Part shown: in pieces, positions 24,699 to 33,397 of the stretch
How the letters are laid out: each line of letters starts with the position of its first letter
Numbering within the stretch: the stretch's first letter is position 1
Source of the DNA: CAYGHG01 sp964349515
GTDB taxonomy: Bacteria; Oederibacteriota; PGYV01; CAYGHG01
Assembly (NCBI GenBank): GCA_964349515.1
Contig: CAYGHG010000002.1
Coordinates: forward strand, 1-64,000
Direction of reading: 5' to 3'
DNA: 64,000 nt
The notes under the pieces: model-generated
Seen by the model: the letters and a program-made list of their open reading frames with translations, nothing else
Databases searched by the model: none
Told to the model about the DNA's origin: nothing
Program-made: the position numbers and the translations under genes

Positions 24699-25244
24699 AT
24701 GAAAAAGGCGGCTGTTTTGGCGGTGATGTGTGCGGCGTTTATTTTTCCCGCTTCTGTTTTTCCCTCTTCTTTTCCGCCGGTTAAATTTGAACTCATAGGC
24801 GGGGATTTTGTCTCCCTTCCCTCTGATATAAAACACGATGTTACGCTGGTCGCTCTTTCTTTTAAAAGGCCGGCTGACGGGGTTGTGGAATCCTGGACAA
24901 ACACTTTTGCGGCAAAGTTCACGGCCTTGGGGCGCGCCTCATATTATCAGGTCGCCGTAATCGGCGACGTCGGTTTCATAGGCGGTTTCATACTCGGCGG
25001 AATGCGCTCGGGCGCGACAGAAGAACAGAAGAAACATCTGGCAGTCTGCTGGGAAAATAAAAAAGAACAGCTTGTAAAATACGGGGTTGAGGACGAATCC
25101 CTCATATATGTCTATCTTCTCGACAGAACCGGAAATATCGCCCTCTTTAAAAAAGGGCTTAAAGCTTCAGGCCGGGACATAGAGGAAATACTGTCGGCGG
25201 CGGAACGCCTGCTTGATATAAAAAATAAAAAAGGAGAAAAATAA
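24699..25244 (+). CDS. Exported protein, ATP10/thioredoxin-fold-like
   Basis: 181 residues with a signal peptide (MKKAAVLAVMCAAFIFPASV). The body VTLVALSFKRPADGVVESWT, then YYQVAVIGDVGFIGGF and VYLLDRTGNIALFKKGL, follows the strand order of a thioredoxin-like fold and resembles the mitochondrial ATP10 family ('SF...A...SW...F' and 'DR.G.IRW...G'). No CxxC active site is present, so a redox role is unlikely. ATP10 proteins assist F0 ATP synthase assembly, but no atp gene is nearby. The stop overlaps the purC start by 1 base. Confidence 0.45.
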   Translation: MKKAAVLAVMCAAFIFPASVFPSSFPPVKFELIGGDFVSLPSDIKHDVTLVALSFKRPADGVVESWTNTFAAKFTALGRASYYQVAVIGDVGFIGGFILGGMRSGATEEQKKHLAVCWENKKEQLVKYGVEDESLIYVYLLDRTGNIALFKKGLKASGRDIEEILSAAERLLDIKNKKGEK

Positions 25245-26272
25245 TGGGCAGCGTAAAAGAAGTTTCAATACTGGTCAAACCTTCTGATAATTCCTGCGGG
25301 GAAGGCGAATTTTTCTTTTCAGACAGATACTCGGTATTTGACTGGGGCGAAATGCCCGACCATATAGAGGGCAAAGGGGCGGCGCTTGCCACCCTTTCCT
25401 CTTACTTTTTCAGCCTCCTTGAAAAAGAGGGCATGAAGACACATTTCCTCGGGCTGTTTGAAAACGGCTCGTTCAAAAAGTACGAAGAACTCTCCTCACC
25501 ATCCGACAGAATGAAGGTAAAAGTGGTGCGTGTGGTAAAGCCCCCCTATGACGAAACCTCGGGAAAATATGACTACTCCTCCTACGCCGGAGTAAAAAAT
25601 AATTATCTTATACCCCTCGAAGTAATCTACAGAAACAAACTGACGGAAGGCTCCAGCGTTTTTAAGAGGGTAAAGAACGGTTCAGTGACATTTAAAGAAC
25701 TCGGGTTTGACACAGATCCAAAGATAAACGAAACCCTTGCCAGCCCCGTGCTTGATGTCTCGACCAAGCTCGAGCACACGGACCGCTACATACTTTGGGA
25801 TGAAGCCGAGAAAATATCGGGCCTCTCCCCTGATAACATGAAAAAAGTAAAGGAGATGATCCTTTCCATAAATACGATAATCACCCGCGAGTGCTCCAAA
25901 GCCGGCATAGAAAATGTTGACGGCAAATTTGAATTTGGAATGGACCCCGAGGGAAACATCATAGTGGTGGACGTACTGGGCACCCCTGATGAGTGCAGGT
26001 TCATATACGGCGGTTTCCATATAAGCAAGGAAGTGGCAAGGCTGTGGTACAGGAAAACACCGTGGTACCCGGAAGCGGAAGAAGCAAAAAAGACCGCGGG
26101 ACGGGACTGGAAAAAAGCCGTAAAAAACCCCCCTCCTCATCTTCCGCCGGAGATGAAAGAGCTGATATCACATATGTATAAAGCCGTAACAAACGAAATT
26201 ACCGGAAAGAAATTTTTCAACGTCCCTTCCCTTCCCGAGATTATTAAGGCAATGAAAAAATATGCCGAATAA
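25244..26272 (+). CDS. purC: Phosphoribosylaminoimidazole-succinocarboxamide (SAICAR) synthase
   Basis: PurC joins aspartate to CAIR with ATP in purine synthesis. Family signatures: FFFSDRYSVFDWGEMPDHIE near residue 23, KGAALATLSSYFF, IPLEVIYRNKLTEGSSVFKR near 122, and DGKFEFGMDPEGNIIVVDVL near 225, the metal/ATP acidic site. At 342 residues it is longer than the roughly 240-residue E. coli form and resembles the longer type. AAGGAG lies just before ATG 25244. No other pur gene is in view. It overlaps the methyltransferase gene by 11 bases. Confidence 0.9.
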   Translation: MGSVKEVSILVKPSDNSCGEGEFFFSDRYSVFDWGEMPDHIEGKGAALATLSSYFFSLLEKEGMKTHFLGLFENGSFKKYEELSSPSDRMKVKVVRVVKPPYDETSGKYDYSSYAGVKNNYLIPLEVIYRNKLTEGSSVFKRVKNGSVTFKELGFDTDPKINETLASPVLDVSTKLEHTDRYILWDEAEKISGLSPDNMKKVKEMILSINTIITRECSKAGIENVDGKFEFGMDPEGNIIVVDVLGTPDECRFIYGGFHISKEVARLWYRKTPWYPEAEEAKKTAGRDWKKAVKNPPPHLPPEMKELISHMYKAVTNEITGKKFFNVPSLPEIIKAMKKYAE

Positions 26273-26879
26273 AACACCGCACAACGTACTGAGGTACCGC
26301 GAACGGGTGATTGAAAAGGTCCGCCCCTATTTTACCGGCAAAACCGCGCTTGACGCCGGCTGCGGAGACGGCGAAGACGCCTCCCTCATTTCAAAATACT
26401 TTTCAAAAGTAACGGCCGGAGATTTGGAAAAAAACCCGCGCTGGGAGGAGTTCAAGTCAAAAAAAGTCTCGTTTATCGTGTCAAACGCCGAAAAGCTTAA
26501 ATTTAAAAACAACGCCTTTGACACCGTCATAGAAAAAGACATGCTTCACCACGCGTCAGACCCTGTGAAAGCGCTGAAAGAAATGGTAAGAGCGGCAAAA
26601 AAACGTGTCATCGTCATAGAGGCCAACCGCTACAACCCCCTGTTTTATGTAAATCTTACCCTGCTCGGCAACCACCAGCATTTTACGCAAAAACGGTTCG
26701 CCGAGATAGTTGCCGCGGCTTCACAAAATTATGAGATAAAACACTTCTCAGCGCGAGTCTGCCCGGTGAATATTCCCGGTTTTGTTTCTTTCTTTGAAAA
26801 AATAGAAGACGCGCTTGAAAAGTTCCCTCTCTACAGGCCGGTAATTGAGTATAACCTCGCCGTAATAACAAAAAAATGA
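26262..26879 (+). CDS. Class I SAM-dependent methyltransferase
   Basis: 205 residues. Motif I is ALDAGCGDGEDASLISKYF near residue 29. It is followed by VTAGDLEKN, VSNAEKLKFKNNAFDTVIEK and DMLHHASDPVKALKEMVRAA, the Methyltransf_11 pattern. Substrate unknown. The gene overlaps purC by 11 bases and the peptidase gene by 4 (ATGA). A small-molecule or lipid substrate is as likely as a macromolecule. Confidence 0.8.
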   Translation: MPNKTPHNVLRYRERVIEKVRPYFTGKTALDAGCGDGEDASLISKYFSKVTAGDLEKNPRWEEFKSKKVSFIVSNAEKLKFKNNAFDTVIEKDMLHHASDPVKALKEMVRAAKKRVIVIEANRYNPLFYVNLTLLGNHQHFTQKRFAEIVAAASQNYEIKHFSARVCPVNIPGFVSFFEKIEDALEKFPLYRPVIEYNLAVITKK

Positions 26880-27946
26880 ATCACTCAAAGAGGCTGGCGG
26901 CGCTGAAAAATAGCCTTTTAAAAAATGATGCTTTTTACGCAGCGCCGGCTTCCGATGTTTTTTACCTCTCGGGCTTTCGCGGCACTTTTGGCAGGATCCT
27001 CCTCACACCTTCAAAAAATTACTTTCTTACCGACAAACGCTATGAAGAGGCTGTAAGGCGCTCGGATATCAGCCGTATTTTTCAGATTGAAACAGTATCA
27101 GGCCTGAAATCATCGCTGCCAAAGTTTCTCAAAGGCATTAAAAGGGCTTTTGTCTCTGCCTCCACGCCTCTCTCCGAGTATCTTCTTATTAATAAGGAAG
27201 CCTCCGGAGTCAAACCCGTACTAAGCCCGGCTTTGGCATCCTTACGCGCCGTAAAAGATAAAGACGAGATTGAGCTTATCAAAAAATCAGTCAAAATAGC
27301 GGAGGATTCTTTTAAATACGCCTTTTCAATCCTGAAACCCGGAATCACCGAAAGGGAGGTAAGCCTTGAATTTGAGTTTTACGCCCGAAAAAAAGGCGCA
27401 GAGGCCCTCTCATTTACCCCTATAATTGCCTTTGGCTCCAACTCTTCCGTCCCGCACCATGCAACAGGAGGGACAAAACTCAAAAAAGGCATGCCGGTTC
27501 TGATTGACGCAGGGGTTAAATACGGGGGATACTGTTCAGACTTGACAAGGGTGGGAGCCTTCTGTATAATGCATTCTCACTTAAAAAAAGTGCAAAATAT
27601 TTACAATATAGTAAGAAAAGCCAAAGAAACAGCGGTAAAAGCTCTTAAAAGCGGTGAGAAATGCCGCTTTCCGGACGCCAAAGCCAGGGATTTCATGCGC
27701 GGTGCCGGCGGGTATGACAAGTATTTCACTCACTCGCTCGGGCATTCGCTCGGAATAGATATTCACGAGCCGCCCTACCTTGCGGCAAGGGAAGAAAGCA
27801 GCTTAAAATCGGGCTGCACGGTAACCGTCGAGCCCGGGCTTTACTTTCCGGGCGAATTCGGGATCAGGATAGAAGATGACTACGCCGTTACAAAAAGCGG
27901 CGCCATAAAACTCGGCACTATGCCGGACAGCCTGGTAATTTTATAA
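26876..27946 (+). CDS. M24-family Xaa-Pro peptidase
   Basis: 356 residues: a creatinase-like N-terminal domain (about 1-120) and a pita-bread catalytic domain. Metal ligands are in order: VLIDAGVKYGGYCSDLTR (two Asp), SLGHSLGIDIHEPP (His), TVEPGLYFPG (Glu), GIRIEDDYAV (Glu). Such enzymes release N-terminal residues next to proline and are often located next to efp, as here (13 bases to the EF-P start). The substrate is probably dipeptides or peptides in the cytosol, since no signal peptide is present. Confidence 0.9.
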   Translation: MNHSKRLAALKNSLLKNDAFYAAPASDVFYLSGFRGTFGRILLTPSKNYFLTDKRYEEAVRRSDISRIFQIETVSGLKSSLPKFLKGIKRAFVSASTPLSEYLLINKEASGVKPVLSPALASLRAVKDKDEIELIKKSVKIAEDSFKYAFSILKPGITEREVSLEFEFYARKKGAEALSFTPIIAFGSNSSVPHHATGGTKLKKGMPVLIDAGVKYGGYCSDLTRVGAFCIMHSHLKKVQNIYNIVRKAKETAVKALKSGEKCRFPDAKARDFMRGAGGYDKYFTHSLGHSLGIDIHEPPYLAAREESSLKSGCTVTVEPGLYFPGEFGIRIEDDYAVTKSGAIKLGTMPDSLVIL

Positions 27947-27959
27947 GGAGGATTTGTTA

Positions 27960-28523
27960 ATGATTTCAGCGTCAGATTTGAGGCAGGGAGCAATGTTCAA
28001 ACACGAAGGGACTCTTTATGAAACAGTCCAGTACCACCACATACAACGGCCGAGGCTCGCGCCTCTGGTAAGAATCAAGATGAAAAACATAAAACAGGGC
28101 ACCCAGATAGAAAAAACTTTCAGCCCCGACGATAAGTTTGACGAGGTTTTTCTGGAAGAGAAGAAACTGCAGTTTTCATACAGCCAGGGTGAAGAATTTC
28201 ATTTTATGGACACCTCCACCTACGACCAGTACGAATTTACAAGAGAAAAAATCGGCGACGCAGTGAAATTCCTCAAAGAAGAAGCGATAATCAGCATGCT
28301 GATGTATGAGGGGGAAGTAATTGGCATAAAGGTCCCGAACAAGGTGGACCTCGTGGTAAAGTCCGCCCCGCCTGACGTAAAGGGCAACACGGCCGGCAAC
28401 GTGACCAAACCGGTAGAGCTTGAAACAGGCGCCACAGTGGATGTCCCCATGTTCATAAAAGAGGGCGAAACCATAAGGATAGACACACGCACGGGAGAAT
28501 ATGTTGAAAGGGTAAATAAATAA
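27960..28523 (+). CDS. efp: Elongation factor P with Arg at position 32
   Basis: EF-P relieves ribosome stalling at polyproline. 187 residues, three beta-barrel domains; the C-terminal signature GETIRIDTRTGEYVERV is present. The loop that reaches the peptidyl-transferase centre reads HIQRPRLAPLVRIKMKN, placing Arg32 where E. coli has Lys34. Arg at this place is typical of EF-Ps rhamnosylated by EarP. The start is ATG 27960, 8 bases after GGAGG; a UUG 6 bases earlier is too close to the site. No epmA or earP gene is in the window. Confidence 0.95.
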   Translation: MISASDLRQGAMFKHEGTLYETVQYHHIQRPRLAPLVRIKMKNIKQGTQIEKTFSPDDKFDEVFLEEKKLQFSYSQGEEFHFMDTSTYDQYEFTREKIGDAVKFLKEEAIISMLMYEGEVIGIKVPNKVDLVVKSAPPDVKGNTAGNVTKPVELETGATVDVPMFIKEGETIRIDTRTGEYVERVNK

Positions 28524-28580
28524 AAACGCCCCTCAGGGCATTGAAAATAACAAATCTTTCTCAGGAAATAGGAGGGACTA

Positions 28581-29090
28581 ATGGCAAAATCAAAAGAAAG
28601 TCCGGTAAAGAAAGGCTCAAAGATAGATGTCGAATCGCTTGACCGGGTTTTAAAGATCATGGAAAAGGGAAGCCTTGTAGAGTTTCTTTACGAAGAAGGC
28701 AGCTTAAAAATCCAGATGAAAAAAGCCGGAGCATACGGTTCATCAGCGGCCCCTGTTTATCAGCCGGCTCCTGTAATGCACTCTGCCGCTGCCGCTCCTG
28801 CAGCTGCCGCCCCTGCCTCAGCCCCGAAATCAGCGGAAGAAAATCCCAATTTGATAACGGTCAAATCGCCGATGGTGGGGACCTTTTACCGCTCAGCCTC
28901 GCCCGACTCCCCTCCTTTTATCAATATAGGAGACACGGTTGAACCCGGAAAAACAGTATGTATCATTGAAGCAATGAAAATAATGAATGAAATCAAATCG
29001 GAATTCAAAGGCAAGGTAAAGGAAATACTTGTCGAAAACGCGCAGGCAGTCGAATATAACCAGGCCATAATAGTCCTGGAAAAAGCCTGA
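28581..29090 (+). CDS. accB: Acetyl-CoA carboxylase biotin carboxyl carrier protein
   Basis: AccB carries biotin between the carboxylase and transferase steps of malonyl-CoA synthesis. 169 residues: helical N-terminus, an Ala/Pro/Ser-rich flexible linker (about 58-92), and a biotinyl domain with VKSPMVGTFYRSASP and the biotinylation site IIEAMKIMNE (Lys in the centre). Good ribosome site (AGGAGG, 6 bases before ATG). It precedes accC by 26 bases, the usual order. Confidence 0.95.
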   Translation: MAKSKESPVKKGSKIDVESLDRVLKIMEKGSLVEFLYEEGSLKIQMKKAGAYGSSAAPVYQPAPVMHSAAAAPAAAAPASAPKSAEENPNLITVKSPMVGTFYRSASPDSPPFINIGDTVEPGKTVCIIEAMKIMNEIKSEFKGKVKEILVENAQAVEYNQAIIVLEKA

Positions 29091-29116
29091 TTTATCCGTG
29101 AAAGGGGTAAAGAGCC

Positions 29117-30475
29117 TTGTTTAAAAGAATACTAATCGCCAACAGGGGTGAAATCGCCCTCAGAGTCATAAGGGCCTGCAAGGAAATGGGGATTGAAACA
29201 GTCGCGGTGTTTTCCGAGGCTGATGAAAACTCCCTTCACACAAGATACGCCGACCACGCAATCTGCATAGGGCCCGCTCCTTCAAAGGACAGTTATTTAA
29301 ATGTACAGGCTATAATATCAGCCGCTGAAATAACAGACTCGCAGGCCATACACCCGGGCTACGGATTTTTGGCAGAAAACGCACATTTCGCCGAATTATG
29401 CGCACAGTGCAATATAAAGTTCATAGGCCCATCTCCCCACGCTATCAGGTCCATGGGCGATAAGGCTCAGGCAATAGCGACAGCCAAGGCAAGCGGCGTG
29501 CCTACAGTACCGGGCAGCGGCAGGGTTCTAACCGACGAAAACGACGCTGTTGAAATAGCAAAAAAAATCGGCTATCCGGTAATGATAAAAGCCTCTGCAG
29601 GCGGCGGCGGCAGGGGAATGAGAATCGCCCATACCGAACTTACCCTCAGAAATGCCTTTAAAACGGCAAGACAGGAAGCGCAGACTGCTTTCGGCAACCC
29701 CGATGTTTACCTTGAAAAATACATAGAAGAGCCGCGCCACGTAGAAATACAGATTATGTGCGACAACCACGGCAGCTACATAGCTTTAGGAGAGCGCGAC
29801 TGCAGTGTTCAAAGAAGGCATCAGAAGCTCATAGAGGAATCGCCTTCGCCGATGCTGACCGACAAGATCAGGCATGAAATGTGCTCAATGGCCGTAAAAC
29901 TTGCCCGCGCGGTAAAGTACGAAGGCGCCGGCACCGTAGAGTTCATAATGGACAAACACAGACACTTCTATTTTATGGAAATGAACACCAGGATACAGGT
30001 GGAACACACTGTAACCGAAGAGGTAACCGGCTTTGACCTGATTAAAGAACAGCTGCGCGTTGCGGCCGGCGAAAAAGTTACAATTCCGAATAAGGACATA
30101 AAACTGCGCGGCCATGCAATCGAGTGCAGGATAAACGCCGAAGACCCCGCGAATAACTTCATGCCGTCTCCCGGGCTGATTACCGAATACAACGTCCCGG
30201 GCGGGCACGGGGTGAGGGTTGATACCCACGTTTACAAAGGCTATAAAATACCCCCTTACTACGATTCCATGGTGGCGAAACTCATAACCCACGGCACTGA
30301 CAGGCTGGACGCAATTAACAAAATGAGGCGCGCGCTCAGCGAATTCGTAATAGAAGGCATCAAGACCACAATACCGCTCCATATTCAGATTCTGGAAAAT
30401 GAAAACTTCCTGTCCAACAACTACTCTACTCAGTTCATCGACAAGATGGACAAAGAAAAACAGCCAAAAGGGTGA
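29117..30475 (+). CDS. accC: Acetyl-CoA carboxylase, biotin carboxylase subunit
   Basis: AccC carboxylates the biotin of AccB with ATP and bicarbonate. 452 residues, standard size. Features: RILIANRGEIALRVIRACKE at the N-terminus, ATP-grasp loop IKASAGGGGRGMRIA near 155, CSVQRRHQKLIEESPSP, and FYFMEMNTRIQVEHTVTEEV near 285. UUG start with AAGGGG upstream. The stop is 4 bases before asp23. accA and accD are not in the window. Confidence 0.96.
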   Translation: MFKRILIANRGEIALRVIRACKEMGIETVAVFSEADENSLHTRYADHAICIGPAPSKDSYLNVQAIISAAEITDSQAIHPGYGFLAENAHFAELCAQCNIKFIGPSPHAIRSMGDKAQAIATAKASGVPTVPGSGRVLTDENDAVEIAKKIGYPVMIKASAGGGGRGMRIAHTELTLRNAFKTARQEAQTAFGNPDVYLEKYIEEPRHVEIQIMCDNHGSYIALGERDCSVQRRHQKLIEESPSPMLTDKIRHEMCSMAVKLARAVKYEGAGTVEFIMDKHRHFYFMEMNTRIQVEHTVTEEVTGFDLIKEQLRVAAGEKVTIPNKDIKLRGHAIECRINAEDPANNFMPSPGLITEYNVPGGHGVRVDTHVYKGYKIPPYYDSMVAKLITHGTDRLDAINKMRRALSEFVIEGIKTTIPLHIQILENENFLSNNYSTQFIDKMDKEKQPKG

Positions 30476-30479
30476 AAAT

Positions 30480-30857
30480 ATGGTTGAAGAAAAAACAGAT
30501 TCAGGGATTATAAGGATATCTGACGAGGCTGTGGCCACAATTGCCTCCGCAGCCGCAAGAGGCGTGCCCGGTGTTATTGACCTGGACGGAGGCGCCGCCA
30601 CAGGTTTCGCCGAGATGCTCGGTATAAAAAACGAAATAAAGGGCATCAAAGTGGATATGCACAGCGAGAGCGTTTCGCTTGAAATCAACCTGGTGGTTGA
30701 ATTCGGCAGGGATATTTCCATAGTCGCCACAAAAGTCCAGGAAGAGGTAAAGGACTCCATAGAAAAAATGGCGAGCCTTTACGTAGAAAAAGTAAACGTA
30801 AATATAAACAGCGTCCGCAGGAGCCCTCCGGCAAAACTGCCCGACGCAACAGTATAA
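30480..30857 (+). CDS. Asp23/Gls24-family envelope stress protein
   Basis: 125 residues. The segment IIRISDEAVATIASAAARGV and GVIDLDGG, followed by KGIKVDMHSESVSLEINLVV and IVATKVQEEVKDSIEKMASL with EKVNVNINSV, matches the Asp23 fold. In Firmicutes, Asp23 is held at the membrane by AmaP, whose homologue follows 12 bases on. The start is ATG 30480, 4 bases after the accC stop. The protein is soluble. Position after accBC is frequent for this family. Confidence 0.88.
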   Translation: MVEEKTDSGIIRISDEAVATIASAAARGVPGVIDLDGGAATGFAEMLGIKNEIKGIKVDMHSESVSLEINLVVEFGRDISIVATKVQEEVKDSIEKMASLYVEKVNVNINSVRRSPPAKLPDATV

Positions 30858-30869
30858 GGAGGCTTTGCA

Positions 30870-31442
30870 ATGCGAATTTTTAACAGGGTGCTTCTGATAA
30901 TCAACACGCTTCTTTTTCTCGCGTTCGGCATATTCTGCGCTTCAATAATAAACGACTCGGTGCACGAAGCCGTGGTTCACTTCCTGCAGGATGTGATAAC
31001 CGCGCTTAATAATTCTAAAACCCCGGTCAGGCTCGCCGTGTTTTCGTTCGGCACTTTCCTGATAGCGGTCGGGCTTCTTACCATCATAGGCAATTTGGAA
31101 ACTTTCAGGCTTGAGCGCACGGTAGTTTTGCAGTCACCGCACGGCGACATAATGGTTTCTCTTGCCGCAATTGAAGATTTTTCAAGAGTGGTAAAAAACC
31201 AGGTGGCCGGCGTAAAAGACATAAAAGGAAAGGTACGCGCCAGGAGAAAGGGCCTTGACGTCACCGCCTGGGTCACGCTTTACTCCGACAAATCGGTGGC
31301 CGACGTGACGCAGGAAGTACAGGAAGCAATTATCCGCTACATACAGTACACGCTGGGCATAACAGCCGAAATTAAGCCCACCGTGATAGTCAATAAAATA
31401 GCTTATAAATCAGCCGAAGAAAAGGCCCCCGTCAATGAATGA
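30870..31442 (+). CDS. amaP: AmaP-like membrane anchor of Asp23
   Basis: 190 residues: TM helix near 6-28, TM helix near 50-72 (LAVFSFGTFLIAVGLLTIIG), then a cytoplasmic alkaline-shock-like domain with KGLDVTAWVTLYSDKSVADV and TQEVQEAIIRYIQYTLGITA. This two-TM plus Asp23-like layout is that of AmaP. AAGGAGG precedes the ATG. It overlaps the DUF2273 gene by 8 bases. Confidence 0.82.
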   Translation: MRIFNRVLLIINTLLFLAFGIFCASIINDSVHEAVVHFLQDVITALNNSKTPVRLAVFSFGTFLIAVGLLTIIGNLETFRLERTVVLQSPHGDIMVSLAAIEDFSRVVKNQVAGVKDIKGKVRARRKGLDVTAWVTLYSDKSVADVTQEVQEAIIRYIQYTLGITAEIKPTVIVNKIAYKSAEEKAPVNE

Positions 31443-31665
31443 CTTTTTAAGATTCCTGGCTGTGAATATCGGCAAAACAGCCGGGGTCATTTCCGGATTT
31501 GTGCTGGCGCTTTTCATAATTTTTTTCGGGATACCAAACACCCTGCTCATAATAGCGCTGGTAGTGCTCGGGTTCATACTCGGCAAATGGCGCGACGAGG
31601 GTTTTTCCTTTTCTAAATTTTTCAGGGACATTGCGGCTGCGGTAAGAGACCGTAAATGGAACTGA
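31435..31665 (+). CDS. DUF2273-type small membrane protein
   Basis: 76 residues with two hydrophobic helices: GKTAGVISGFVLALFIIFFG and TLLIIALVVLGFILGKW, then a charged tail. DUF2273 proteins have this glycine-rich double helix and are regularly encoded beside asp23 and amaP, as here. It overlaps amaP by 8 and thiD2 by 10 bases. Function unproven; presumed part of the Asp23 membrane complex. Confidence 0.7.
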   Translation: MNDFLRFLAVNIGKTAGVISGFVLALFIIFFGIPNTLLIIALVVLGFILGKWRDEGFSFSKFFRDIAAAVRDRKWN

Positions 31666-32099
31666 GCAAAACCGCAAAACCGGCGCTATACACCATAATC
31701 GACGCCAACTTAAACCGCGCAAAAGAAGGGCTGCGCGTGTGCGAGGACATAGCAAGATTCTCGGCAAAAAGCGCCCCTCTTTCAAAACGGCTTAAAAACA
31801 TCAGGCATCTGGTTTCAAAAGCGGCGGCAGCAGCCTGCCCGGACTATTCGGTTCTAATATCAAACAGGGACAGCGCTTCCGACGTCGGCAGAAGAACCAA
31901 CATAAAAAGCGAGTTTAAACGCGGGAATATTCATTCCGTAATTGCGGCCAACTTCAAGCGCGCTCAGGAATCATTAAGGGTGCTTGAAGAAACCTCAAAA
32001 CTGATAAGCCCGCAGGCCGCGGCTTCTTTTAAGGAAGCGCGCTATATGTGCTACGAAGCGGAAAAAATAATGATAACATCTGAAAGGAAAAAAATATGA
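31656..32099 (+). CDS. thiD2: ThiD2-type hydroxymethylpyrimidine phosphate kinase, stand-alone
   Basis: 147 residues, all helical. ALYTIIDANLNRAKEGLRVC near residue 10 and its internal echo VIAANFKRAQESLRVLEE near 93, together with SNRDSASDVGRRT, are the marks of the ThiD2 domain, usually met fused to the N-terminus of ThiE. ThiD2 phosphorylates HMP-P to HMP-PP in thiamine synthesis and is unrelated to classical ThiD. Here it is free-standing and overlaps thiC (4 bases), the enzyme that makes HMP-P, which supports the assignment. No thiE is seen in the window. Confidence 0.8.
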   Translation: MELSKTAKPALYTIIDANLNRAKEGLRVCEDIARFSAKSAPLSKRLKNIRHLVSKAAAAACPDYSVLISNRDSASDVGRRTNIKSEFKRGNIHSVIAANFKRAQESLRVLEETSKLISPQAAASFKEARYMCYEAEKIMITSERKKI

Positions 32100-33379
32100 C
32101 ACAGCTTGAAGCCGCAAAAAAAGGGATAATAACAGACGAAGTAAAAAAGACAGCACTCATTGAAAATATGGACCCTGCGGCCCTTGCCGCGCTGGTCTCT
32201 AAAGGCGAAGTTGTAATACTTAAAAATAATACGCGCACAAACGTAAACCCCGTCGCTGTCGGAACCGGCACAAGGGTAAAGGTAAACGCAAACATTGGAA
32301 GTTCAAAGGACGTCTGCGACGTAAACTACGAAATGGACAAGCTCAAAGCCGCTGTTGACGCCGGGGCTGACGCTGTGATGGATCTCTCAACCGGAGGCGA
32401 CATCACCTCAATCAGAAGGCGGATTATTTCATCGTGTTCAATCCCTCTCGGCACCGTCCCAATATACCAAGCTGCCGTGGAGATGAAACGGGCAAAACGT
32501 GGTATGCACGATATGACCCCGGACGAACTCTTTGCGGGAGTCGAACTCCACGCACAAGACGGCGCGGATTTTGTAACCGTCCACTGCGGCATAACAAAAA
32601 AATCAGTGGAAGCTTTTAAATCACAAGGCAGGCTGCTTGATGTGGTAAGCCGGGGCGGCTCGATGCACTCTGTATGGATAATTAAAAACGAAAAAGAAAA
32701 CCCCTTTTACTCTGATTTTGACAGGATGCTGGAAATCGCGGCAAAGTATGACCTGGTGCTGTCGCTTGGCGACGGTATGAGGCCGGGGTGCTTAAGCGAC
32801 GCCACCGACAGGGCGCAGATACAGGAGCTCATCACTCTCGGGGAGCTTGCGAAAAGGGCATACGACAAAAACGTGCAGGTTATGATAGAGGGGCCGGGCC
32901 ACGTGCCGATCACCGACATAGCAGTAAATATGAAACTTCAGAAGAAACTGTGCAACAATGCTCCGTTTTATGTGCTGGGCCCTCTTGTAACAGACATCGC
33001 GCCCGGCTATGACCACATAACGGCGGCAATAGGGGGCGCTATTGCGGCTTCAAACGGCGCTGACTTTTTGTGCTACGTAACACCTGCGGAGCATCTCAAG
33101 CTGCCGGACGTTGAAGATGTTAAAGAGGGCGTTATAGTGACCAGGATAGCGGCCCACGCCGGCGACATTGCGCGTGGTTTTCCCGGGGCCATAGAACTCG
33201 ACAATATGATGGCAAAAGCGAGAAAGAACCTCGACTGGGAGAGCCAGATAAAACTTTCAATAAACCCGGATAAAGCCCGTAAGATGCGTGAAAATTCAAA
33301 GCCTGAGTTGGACGACGTATGTACAATGTGCGGTGAGCTTTGCGCAATCAAAGAATTGAAAGAAGCACTGGAAAAATAA
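32096..33379 (+). CDS. thiC: Phosphomethylpyrimidine synthase
   Basis: ThiC is a radical-SAM enzyme that converts aminoimidazole ribotide to HMP-P. 427 residues, the short form typical of anaerobes. Conserved parts: VNANIGSS near 64, ADAVMDLSTGGDI near 92, VTVHCGITKKSV, VSRGGS, EGPGHVPI, and the C-terminal cluster CTMCGELCAIKEL whose three Cys hold the iron-sulfur cluster. It overlaps thiD2 by 4 bases and ends the accB-to-thiC run. No TPP riboswitch is visible before thiD2. Confidence 0.95.
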   Translation: MTQLEAAKKGIITDEVKKTALIENMDPAALAALVSKGEVVILKNNTRTNVNPVAVGTGTRVKVNANIGSSKDVCDVNYEMDKLKAAVDAGADAVMDLSTGGDITSIRRRIISSCSIPLGTVPIYQAAVEMKRAKRGMHDMTPDELFAGVELHAQDGADFVTVHCGITKKSVEAFKSQGRLLDVVSRGGSMHSVWIIKNEKENPFYSDFDRMLEIAAKYDLVLSLGDGMRPGCLSDATDRAQIQELITLGELAKRAYDKNVQVMIEGPGHVPITDIAVNMKLQKKLCNNAPFYVLGPLVTDIAPGYDHITAAIGGAIAASNGADFLCYVTPAEHLKLPDVEDVKEGVIVTRIAAHAGDIARGFPGAIELDNMMAKARKNLDWESQIKLSINPDKARKMRENSKPELDDVCTMCGELCAIKELKEALEK

Positions 33380-33397
33380 GGTAAATATTTTTAATAG

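Noticed and set aside
31400..31660. Possible TPP riboswitch before thiD2/thiC
   Set aside because: The upstream sequence is all coding (amaP and DUF2273 genes) and no thi-box-like stems were found.
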